NCBI GenBank assembly: GCA_965644295.1
Contig: CBFFRP010000435.1
Span: forward strand, 186,001-250,000
DNA: 64,000 nt
From: Paraphysomonas bandaiensis
Lineage: Eukaryota > Chrysophyceae
Direction: 5' to 3'
The notes below the pieces were generated by a model, which worked only from the letters and a program-made list of their open reading frames with translations, was not told the origin of the DNA and ran no database searches. Numbering within the stretch: the stretch's first letter is position 1; every line of letters begins with the position of its first letter. Shown piece after piece: positions 56,467 to 64,000 of this stretch. Made by a program: the position numbers and the translations under genes.

Positions 56467-56570
56467 CAGGGTTCGGTAACAACATAAAATATATTGCAAT
56501 AGTATTGTTGGTCCCGTTCCAAAACTTCATTAATTGATCAATAGTATAGGGAAAAGGAATACCGTTCCTG
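56467..56570. mobile_element. Decayed CAGGG-type MITE
   Basis: Starts CAGGGTTCGGTAACAACAT, holds ATATATTGCAATAGTATTG as in the 42921 copy, and ends TTCCTG. The flanks no longer form an 8-bp duplication. Confidence 0.55.
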
Positions 56571-56888
56571 GTCTAGATTTCAAAACTCGGGCTTTTCGCC
56601 CTTGTTTATTTGGAGCTTTGAGCGCTGAACGATATGGTCTACTTATAACAATACGGGCAAATAAGTAAAATAGAATTTATTCTTAACGTGTGATGTCATT
56701 AGCTCAAGTTCAAATATCGTCATCACCAATAATGAGCCACTCTTCTTCATTGGGCAAAACATAATGTACAATATCTATACTCTTGCCTATAACGTTTACT
56801 AATATAAATTGATATACCCTTTTCAATATTACCATATACGTAAATTCCATGTATATATTCCGTCAAAAATGTACATAGATTAAGTAAT

Positions 56889-57479
56889 CTACTCATGGCC
56901 GGACGACTTCAAATCTCGTCGTGGGAAAAAATGAGGGGGAACAGGTGCGGCAACATGCTTCTTCGCATGGGTACTGAAAGGACCAAGACACTTTTCAATT
57001 CCCATAAACCGCACAAATTCATACTTATTGGATAAGCCCCCTCCCTTCCTTCGAACACATCGACCCCAACATTCAAAGGAAACAAGCACCCGGGGCAGAG
57101 CCTCGTTGCCATTAGTATGTGGTCCCATTGGAGGAATTCTCTCTCCTAATGCACCTTGAATAGTTTCGTATACAAATGCGTCATTAGTGATTCTATTATG
57201 AGATGAGTTATTATACACGGAATTGTTCAATATATCAACGAGAAGATGCGTTCCGTCAGGACACTTTTTGAATGATAGAATACGATAACATCTCCTGCTC
57301 TCAAACCTGCTCACATGTTCTGCGCAGTGGCCATTAAACGAAAATGATTCGACCCCTCCTCGACGTGAGTGTGTAGGTTTGGACTTCTTCTGACTTCTGT
57401 TATTTTCTTTGGCAGGAGATGATTTCTCGATCTCGTTATAGAGTTCAGTGACTCTTCGTATGATATTTCCCTCATGCAT
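56889..57479 (-). CDS. Hypothetical basic protein, 196 residues
   Basis: A single exon with ATG at 57479. Residues 1-45 are basic and polar (SQKKSKPTHSRRGG). The middle reads as a globular domain (FSFNGHCAEHVSRF, CYRILSFKKCPDGTHLLVDIL, ERIPPMGPHTNGNEALPRVLVSFECWGRCVRRK), and the end is PPHFFPRRDLKSSGHE. I do not recognise the fold. There is no signal peptide or membrane segment. Confidence 0.5.
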   Translation of the reverse strand: MHEGNIIRRVTELYNEIEKSSPAKENNRSQKKSKPTHSRRGGVESFSFNGHCAEHVSRFESRRCYRILSFKKCPDGTHLLVDILNNSVYNNSSHNRITNDAFVYETIQGALGERIPPMGPHTNGNEALPRVLVSFECWGRCVRRKGGGLSNKYEFVRFMGIEKCLGPFSTHAKKHVAAPVPPHFFPRRDLKSSGHE

Positions 57480-57887
57480 GATTGATATATCTCCGTCTTA
57501 CTTCACTACACAGAGATAATATTACTATTATATGTGTATATACTTTTAAATAGTGAGGTATGTGGAGGACTGATCAAGTTGTTATATATGGCTGGTTATA
57601 CATACATACATATGTATGTTGATCATAGGTCATCAGTTTTATATATCAATTTGGCGACTGTTGATTAGATATGTACAGGGTACCTATCTACGTACCTAAT
57701 GTACCTGCATACATAGGTACATGGGTACGTATATTAGTCACACTGCTTTCTGGATACTGATGTATCTACAGCATATTAGCATATAGCTATATGCTATGGT
57801 GCTGTCTGTACGTATGTAGATGGCAGTGCTCGATGATATGATAGCTATGAATATTATTACTCTTAACTATAAACGTATCATCACCTT
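57480..57887. promoter_or_regulatory. Divergent intergenic region, GTACCT/GTAC-rich
   Basis: About 400 bp between the 56889 orphan (minus) and the 5-alpha-reductase gene (plus). A cluster of GTACC/GGTAC/TGTAC strings sits at 57670-57735. Confidence 0.4.
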
Positions 57888-58688
57888 ATGATAGTTATCA
57901 CGAATTACGGTCATCCATATGACACTGTACTATTGGTGGCCTATACAACAGCTCTCCTATCAGCCCTAGCATCCGTATTTGTCATAGCTCCATATGGAAG
58001 ATTCGCAACACAGTCTTTTGGTATTGAATTAAATCCAAAATTTGGATGGTGGCTAATGGAAATAATGGCAACTGTATCTTTCTTATATTTCTATCCACAA
58101 GGTCCTAATGCATCTAAACCTGTTCCACTGATATTTGCTGTGCTTTATCTTATTCATTATGCCAATAGAGGTTGGTACTTCCCTCTTAATATTCGTGTAG
58201 CACCTGGATCGAAATCATCGTTTTCAATATCTGTTGCTTTATCTGGATTTTTTGTGACAACAATGCATGGATACTTGAACGCTATGTGGTATTCAAAGTA
58301 TTGTACGTACTTAGATTGGGACTGGATGACCTCTCCCACATGTATATTTGGTTTACTACTTTACGAAATGTCATTTTGGTCAACTATATATTGTGAGCAT
58401 ATAATTCGCAATCTTCGAGATAAGGTTGCAGTAAAAAATGAAGCTTCCAGATATAAAATACCGAAGGGTTTCCTTTTCGAATATGTTTCAAGTCCCCAGT
58501 ACTTTACTGAAATTTTAGGATTCCTTGGATGGGCTATTATGACCTGGAGTCCTGCCGGGCTTTTTATCTTTTTAATATCTGCAGCTAATCTTGTACCGCG
58601 AGCTGTAGGGACACATAAGTGGTATCAAGAAAAGTTCAAGGAAGAATATCCTTCCAAGAGGAAGGCTCTGATACCTTTTATTTGGTAG
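57888..58688 (+). CDS. Steroid 5-alpha-reductase (SRD5A/DET2)-family membrane enzyme
   Basis: An intronless frame of 266 residues with about six hydrophobic segments. Family marks: FVIAPYGRF (32-39), GWWLMEIM with E58 in the substrate-binding helix, LIHYANRGWYFPL (88-100), and a C-terminal HKWYQEKFKEEYP-x-x-R-K-x-LIPF end, which is the NADPH-binding tail of SRD5A and TECR enzymes. The length is that of SRD5A1/2 and DET2. These ER enzymes reduce a C=C double bond next to a keto group in steroids or polyprenols using NADPH. The exact substrate is not readable. A dead partial copy lies at 38600-39010. Confidence 0.92.
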   Translation: MIVITNYGHPYDTVLLVAYTTALLSALASVFVIAPYGRFATQSFGIELNPKFGWWLMEIMATVSFLYFYPQGPNASKPVPLIFAVLYLIHYANRGWYFPLNIRVAPGSKSSFSISVALSGFFVTTMHGYLNAMWYSKYCTYLDWDWMTSPTCIFGLLLYEMSFWSTIYCEHIIRNLRDKVAVKNEASRYKIPKGFLFEYVSSPQYFTEILGFLGWAIMTWSPAGLFIFLISAANLVPRAVGTHKWYQEKFKEEYPSKRKALIPFIW

Positions 58689-58914
58689 ATATTTTCGCTA
58701 TACAGAACTATTTACTCCCTACTTGTGGCTTTGTGATAGTGTTGTAAGTAAATATGCACGAATAGAAAATTTAAGTAAAATTTCTTAGTGCTGACAATAT
58801 TTTAAATTGTCAATGAATGAAGAGACAAAAAGTATAGAGATAGCTATAAGATTTGTTAGAAATAGACATTTTTAGTAATAAGACCTTTGTTAACACTTAT
58901 ATGGAATATTATAT
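58689..58914. other. Short intergenic gap
   Basis: AT-rich sequence between the 5-alpha-reductase gene stop and the retrotransposon's 3' LTR. No feature seen. Confidence 0.4.
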
Positions 58915-59173
58915 AATTATAAGAGATACCATACTTCATTCATTGACGTTCACCAACTCTTTCTATCTCTACTACACCAACCATTTCTAGTACGATCTTA
59001 CATCGTCACTATCTTGTACAGTCAGTATATTTCAGTTTTATCACTACAATGGCTATCATATTATTGGTTCTCATACTACAGCTAGCTACTACTGTATTCT
59101 TTGAGTAACGGATATAATTCTAATATCTTGGAAACTACAGCTTTTAATTGCTCACAAACAGCAAAACTCAACA
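58915..59173 (-). repeat. 3' LTR of the copia element
   Basis: Begins with TG directly after the polypurine tract. It shares long blocks with the solo LTRs at 24825 and 45503 (AGCAATTAAAAGCTGTAG, GAATACAGTAGTAGC, AAAACTGAAATATACTGACT, CAATGAATGA). The inner end is approximate. Confidence 0.7.
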
Positions 59174-59300
59174 CTCCCTCTCAATTCAAAGCTGTAACAC
59201 ATGGCATAACTGACGGATACGCAACCACCGAAACCGTATAGGACAAACCGGTGGACGTATGGCTCCGACGTTTCAGCTAGCCTCTCCGTAGACAACACGT

Positions 59301-59642
59301 TTATGAGCCTCTGTTTCGTTTGTATGAATTCTCTCTGATGACATCCACAGATGACTTCTGATCTTCTCCTAGACATCTCTTTCTATGCTTCTCGTATATA
59401 ACGCCACACAAAGATTTCGTAAATATGTCTGCAGTCTGGTTATCAGTTCCAACGTGATACAATATCGCAGTGTTAAAACGTCCTTCTGGATCTACATGTT
59501 CACGCACCCAGTGGTATTTGATTTCAATGTGTTTTGATCTTTTGTGGAACACTGGATTTAATGCTAGATCACGAGCACTCTGGCTATCTAAAAAAAATGG
59601 AGTGGGTTCGTACAGTCGAAGTCCCAATTCGGCCAACACCCC
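59301..59642 (-). pseudogene. Copia pol, C-terminal end of RNase H (frame 3)
   Basis: Carries VLAELGLRLYEP, FFLDSQSARDLALNPV and HKRSKHIEIKYHWVREHV, which is the end of copia RNase H (SxxA..L..NP..H.RSKHIDI.yHfiRe). It continues the preceding frame after a one-base loss in a G run near 59639. It ends with a stop at 59301. No ATG: it is not an independent gene. Confidence 0.85.
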
Positions 59643-62045
59643 CGAAGCCACACCAGTTCTTGCATGCCAGCGTACATAGCTTGGTACTCACTCTGCATTG
59701 AAGACGTAGACACAGTAACTTGTAAGATTGATTGCCAGGTGAGTGGTCCACCTGCTGCAAACACAATGTATCCAGTTGTCGACCTTCGTGACACAGTATC
59801 GCCTGCCCAGTCAGCGTCTGTGAAAATATGCATGTCAAAGCTCTTACCACTGAACCGAATACCTTTCCGCACAGTACCCCTGATGTATTGTAACAAATAA
59901 GTCATCAACTTGCATGTAGCCTTTGTTGGTTTCGAAGCATATCGTGACAATAGGCCAACAGCATACGCAATATCTGGACGCGTATTCATTGATAGATATA
60001 GCATGGCACCTAGTAAGCTACGATAGGGATAATTGTCGACTCCCTCTTCCTCCTGAGATGAGTTCTCACTATCAGTGCAATTAATCCTGTCCATGGCATC
60101 TACAGGTAGTGGGGATTTGCGAACTTTGTTTGAAGGTCCAAGGAATGCTGCATATTTGGTGAGAATTTTTTCAGCGTATGTCGATTGGTCAAGTTGAATA
60201 TAATTCTTGGTCCTTGTAACTCGAACGTTGAGAAAATGCTCTAATTCTCCCATGTCTGACATGTCAAATCTTTCACAAAACCGTTTCTTGATTTCTGTCA
60301 AAATAGTCAGATCCGCACAAGCGATTACTATATCATCAACGTATATGGTTAAGTACACACGATGACCTTTGTACATCATATAATATAGACATGGTTCTAA
60401 AATGCAGGGTTTGAATCCCAAAGACTTTATAAATCCATGTATGGTCTTCCACCATGAACGTGGAGAACTCCGAAGGCCATATAGTGAGCGATATAGTTTG
60501 AAACAGTGTCCTGGTGGCAACTGAAAATCGGGAGGAGGGTCCATGTACACGTCTCCTTCGATTTTAGCATAACAGAATGCATTCGACACGTCAAGTTGAT
60601 GGATGTGCATACTAAACATGAAAGCAAGGGCAATGATTAGTCTAACCGTAATCGATTTCACCACAGGAGCAAATGTATTTTCGACGTCTATACCTGTCCT
60701 TTGACCATATCCCAGAGCGACCAGACGAGCTTTATGCTTTTTTATTGATCCATCTTTATTGTATTTTCGTTTGAACACATATCTGGACTTTAGAGGTCTA
60801 ACACCAGGTGGCGTCTCAACGACATTAAACACTTCCCGCTTGAATAATGCATTCCGTTCTAATCGTCTAGCTTCCTTCCAATTTGAAGCTTCAGGACATG
60901 TCAATGACTCTTCATACGTCTCAGGCTCTCTATAAGTAGACGAGTTAGACATAAGTGCGCAATCACTCTCATCACACAAGTTAACAATCTCCTCGTCATG
61001 GAGAAGGTTTACCTCACCCAGGGTGGACACATTAGTCAACACCCTTCGGATTCGCGTACGTTTACCACTGGTCTCCCTTGACTCAGCATGTACAGTACCA
61101 CTATTCTCACTTGGCACACAAGAAGGTACATTCTCAAAGACACGATTCGCGCTGACCCCACTCGGTACAGCACCCGCACTACTCTCCGGCAAAGTACGAA
61201 GGGACATTCTCTTCCCTGGAATCTCATCCGCCGTAGACTTATTGGGCGTGTCACCCGAAGCCGGCGTAGATGACGATCCACCTCTCTTGTCGTCACAAGA
61301 ACGAGGTTTTGAGTACAGCCTGCGGTTATAGTCACCAGTCAACTCGGCAATATCACGTACGTGAATAGGGACTTTTTCTTCTATCTGCTCTTTCCCAGCA
61401 GTTACTAGCGCCCTAAACGCCACAATTAGTCCTTTTCGCACCACAACTCTCGTAGTCTTGAAGAGAAACCCGTCGTCCACATGATACGAACCAATCAGAT
61501 GTTTAAACTCTTCAACTGATCGATCTAATGGGTCAGTTTTGACTAAGGCCTCTTCAAGCTCTGCATAGTACTCCTTATCTCTTGGAGGTATACTTTCATC
61601 ATACAGAACATGTACTGATACGACTTCTTTGTCACCAAGCCACACACGGGATCCCTTTTTCGTATTGGATAGACCTATGAAATACCCAGTCTGCGACTTC
61701 TCCTGCCAGTCCTTTCGACGATCACCTTTGGGAATAAGCACATAAGCCTTGCACCCCCAGCGTCGAAATCTCGATAAGTCAGGGACTGAACCTCCTGGGA
61801 CGCATTCCATTGGAGACATCCAACCTCGATATGTACGTGTAGGCATTCGTCGAACTATCATGCATGCATATACATAAGCATCCCACCAAAAAATTACGGG
61901 TAATCCTGAGTCCATTAACAGAGCCAGAGTCATTTCTCCCAATGTTCGATTCCTACGCTCAGATACACCATTCATCTCAGGGCTGTCTGTGGAGCTCCAA
62001 GTGATGCTAGTTCCAAACTTGCTCATTAAGTATTGCTGAATGGAC
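59588..62045 (-). pseudogene. Copia pol: integrase C-half, reverse transcriptase, RNase H start (frame 2)
   Basis: Starts with the second half of the integrase core (SPEMNGVSERRNRTLGEM, with the catalytic Glu). A variable, acidic linker follows (about 60950-61350). The reverse transcriptase has KARLVALGYGQRTGIDVENTF, HQLDVSNAFCYAKIEGDVYM and the YVDD active site (about 60335). RNase H motifs are DADWAGDTVSRRSTTGYIV and SSMQSEYQAM. Its N end joins the previous frame at a G6 run (about 62064-62069) where one base is missing. Otherwise this 820-residue stretch is uninterrupted. Confidence 0.92.
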
Positions 62046-62052
62046 TTGTCGA

Positions 62053-63500
62053 TCAACTCAGCCCCCCATCCGAATGGTACTGTATCAACCGGTGTGAACC
62101 GGGATATGTAGGGAGTTTACGCTCAACCCAGTCCTTCACGCAACTCAACACCTCATTCGCAGACCGTGTCTCCAACGGATATTCCCAAAACTCCTTGGTG
62201 GCTATATCTGATAATGTCAGAACATATTTGTATCCTTGTCTGGATGGGCAATTGAAATATACAGCAATGTCCACAGAAACCTTCTCAAGGAACTCTGTAG
62301 CTTGCAGTTCGTCATCTCTCTTTGCGGTGAATGATTTCCTTGTCATCTTTGATTTTGCGCAAGCTTTACAAATACCTTTCATTTTTCGTAAACTCTTCTT
62401 GCTGAGATGTCGTCGGGTTAATCCGCTCCCGGTAAAAAGTCTGTGTTTAAACGCTTCAATCAGCTTATGTTTGCTGACGTGTCCACAGCGCTTGTGTAAC
62501 ATCTCTAACGGATCTTCATGCACCTTGTCGGACAAATATACTTCCTCCAGCATTGTCAAATTTGGAAGATCAAGTATTTCCTGTAAATTTACATAAGGCA
62601 TTCCGTTGCTTGAGTAGGTTGCCTCCAATACAGTCTCCCCAGTATCAAGTCGCACAACAGTGGGCTTGTTCAACAACTGCAATCCATACCCGTGAGAACG
62701 GAGTATTCCTCCAGAGCAGATATTCTTGACTGATCCAGGGCAGATCTTGATGTCAGTCCAATCGCCAAAGCCTCCAGTTTCCTCATAGTGTAAACTGGAT
62801 CCAGCTCTGGTTGTCTGTATATTTCCATCCTCCTTCTTGACCGTATGAAGGAAATTTCTGTCCTTAACAATGAACAGTTTATTAGAGGCACAGCTGTCTA
62901 AATACACGGGTTCATCGGAAGTGTGTAGCACCTCTTCAGAGACACATGAATCATCATGCGGTTCCTCATACATAATCATGTTCACAGAGTCCGAATCTTC
63001 CTCTTGCTCCTCTCTCCGCAAAAAACGATTCCAATCTGTGCGTTTTGCAGGCTTTTCGTCCAAAAATGGCCGGTTTTTGTCTCCTTGGGCAGAGTCACTA
63101 CGTACTTGAGCACGAAATTTGCACTTATACGCACGATGTCTGGTGTCTCCACATACATAGCAGCCATCTGATTTTTTCTTCTCGTTGTTGTCTCTGCGAC
63201 TCTCAGATCGATTCCTAGCGCCACGACTCTTTCCCTGCCTTCTTAATTTCGCGATCTTAAGGTCTCTCTTCTTCTTCCAGCACGATTTCTGTGAGTGACC
63301 CCGTTTGCCACATTTGGGATAGCTGCACACCTCATTTTCATCAGCAGTGGAATTCATGTTTACTTCGTCGGTGCCTTCTTTCGGGACACCTTTTGCCTGA
63401 TCGTATCTCCTGCATATGGTGATCATATCAATAAAGGTTATGTCACCTTGTAGGTAGAGATTGGTGTACAATTGCTCCAAATCGCTTCGTGTTTCGAGGG
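62053..63500 (-). pseudogene. Copia gag C-half (zinc knuckles), protease, integrase N-half (frame 1)
   Basis: Two zinc knuckles: a non-standard CSYPKCGKRGHSQKSC and a canonical CYVCGDTRHRAYKC. Protease: PVYLDSCASNKLFIV, with DSC in place of the usual DSG/DTG. Integrase N-terminal HHCC: LHKRCGHVSKHKLIEA .. CKACAKSK. Then the first two catalytic Asp residues (SVDIAVYF and YHSDGG). The frame closes with TGA just after YHSDGGLS because of the G-run shift. Confidence 0.9.
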
Positions 63501-63757
63501 CAGTCTGTAACTTCGTTTTTTTTAGCGATGTCAGTGGGTGGTTCCCCCAACTCGGACATTTTTTGACAGATGCCGTTTAGTCGATCGATTGCTGCGCACA
63601 CGAGTTCCCCCGGTAGAATTTTGAATCCTGCAAACTTCTTATTCAATTCAACTAATTCATATTGGATTTCCCCTCGAAACCGAACAATTAACCTAGAGAT
63701 GAGTTCACTCGCTAACTGCTCTTTATCAGGATGGTCCTGCGGGTGTAGTTGTTCTTA
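63500..63757 (-). pseudogene. Copia gag fragment (frame 0)
   Basis: Encodes a stretch ending EPPTDIAKK (FRGEIQYELVELNKKF, ILPGELVCAAIDRLNGICQ) typical of copia gag helices. It is cut from the downstream frame at an A8 run (about 63515-63522) and preceded by an in-frame TAA near 63755. The gag N terminus is not visible. Confidence 0.7.
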
Positions 63758-63765
63758 AGAACAAC
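63748..63765. other. 18-bp perfect palindrome in element leader
   Basis: GTTGTTCTTAAGAACAAC reads identically on both strands. It lies at the border of the recognisable gag. It could be a protein-binding site or chance. Confidence 0.6.
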
Positions 63766-63769
63766 GTAT

Positions 63770-64000
63770 GCTCAAGCAAAAACAACACTGATCTATAACG
63801 TTTTAAAAAGATTTTAAGTGCACGCCAGCGGGCTGCTACACTGTTAAGCTCACCAGCGGGTGATGCTCCTCAACTCAGACGCAAACCGCGAAAGAATTTA
63901 AATAAATCGTTATTTAAAACGTGTAATAGAAAAGTGAGTAACACTGCTATACAACTCTACAGTAACACACACATACAACATCATGTTCAGCATTTCACTT
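63770..64000. other. Element leader or flank, unassigned
   Basis: The last 230 bp show no coding similarity and no LTR match. They contain AT-rich sequence with TTTAAATAAATCGTTATTTAAA near-palindromic tracts at about 63900. Whether this is the 5' leader or host DNA cannot be decided in this window. Confidence 0.35.

Larger units (their letters stand above)
55828..56888. other. Repeat-bearing intergenic region
   Basis: About 1.06 kb between the METTL gene and the 56889 orphan. It contains a fragment of the 525-bp dispersed element (about 56150-56335) and a decayed CAGGG MITE (56467-56570). No gene seen. Confidence 0.5.
58915..64000 (-). mobile_element. Ty1/copia LTR retrotransposon, 5' end outside window
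   Basis: Read on the minus strand the order is gag (CCHC), protease, integrase, reverse transcriptase, RNase H, polypurine tract, LTR, i.e. the copia order. The polypurine tract GAATTGAGAGGGAG ends at 59174 and the 3' LTR starts TGTTGAGTTTTGCTG at 59173. No matching 5' LTR is found up to the right edge, so the element either continues beyond it or lost its LTR. The coding region is broken by three one-base shifts, each in a homopolymer. Confidence 0.9.

Noticed and set aside
1-64000. tRNA, rRNA genes and CRISPR arrays
   Set aside because: Scanned by eye for GTTCGA-type T-arms and regular spaced repeats; the hits fell inside coding exons or dispersed repeats.

Overview
The window is nuclear DNA of a eukaryote, most probably a unicellular protist. 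Genes are broken by short GT-AG introns (about 45-80 nt in the cases I resolved, one with a ctaac branch-point string). Intergenic DNA is AT-rich and carries retroelement debris, MITEs and microsatellites. TAA, TAG and TGA all end genes, so the standard code is in use. The lineage cannot be fixed from sequence alone. The mix of a DAF-36/Neverland-type Rieske oxygenase, a SulP-STAS-cNMP transporter like fungal Vsb1, a long armadillo-repeat protein and Ty1/copia elements would suit a stramenopile, an ichthyosporean or a similar group.

Layout. 1-1993: last part of an ALMT/FUSC-like anion channel gene (-), running off the left edge. 2559-3933: Rieske sterol desaturase (+). 4418-4564: hAT-type MITE. 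4686-5873: GT8 glycosyltransferase (-). 6500-11838: SulP-STAS-cNMP transporter (+), heavily intron-split. 13142-17963: 1539-residue armadillo protein (-). 18496-19553: PPP-type phosphatase (+). 19849-20682: orphan gene (-). 21238-24522: fusion of a CotH-like kinase with a CTP-dependent polyprenol/lipid-kinase-like membrane domain (+). 25795-27576: orphan (-). 28783-30168: tandem PH-domain protein (-). 30636-31476: mitochondrial-type cyclophilin (+). 33123-33468: HIG1/Rcf1 protein (+). 35222-37288: two-TM orphan (+). 38600-39010: steroid-reductase pseudogene (-). 40529-42384: NHL-like protein (+). 42385-46100: repeat-rich gap. 46101-46994: 7TM protein (-). 48505-49545: rhomboid protease (-). 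50367-52765: hydroxylysine-kinase-like/ITPase fusion (+). 53393-54605: SRI-domain protein (-). 55018-55827: METTL-type methyltransferase (+). 56889-57479: orphan (-). 57888-58688: steroid 5-alpha-reductase family enzyme (+). About 58915-64000: Ty1/copia retrotransposon (-) with three homopolymer frameshifts.

The genes do not form an operon-like system. The clearest functional theme is sterol/isoprenoid and membrane-lipid chemistry: the Rieske 7-desaturase-like enzyme, the 5-alpha-reductase-like enzyme with a decayed copy, and the CotH/polyprenol-kinase fusion. Mitochondrial genes (cyclophilin, HIG1) and RNA-polymerase-II-associated functions (SRI protein) also occur. The strongest novelty candidates are the CotH-CTP-kinase fusion and the APH/HYKK-ITPase fusion. 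The repeat landscape is informative: three hAT MITEs with intact 8-bp target duplications, a roughly 525-bp dispersed element with a 13-bp target duplication, and solo copia LTRs.

Exon boundaries were inferred by hand from reading frame, GT/AG sites and family similarity. Many of these exons lack an ATG.
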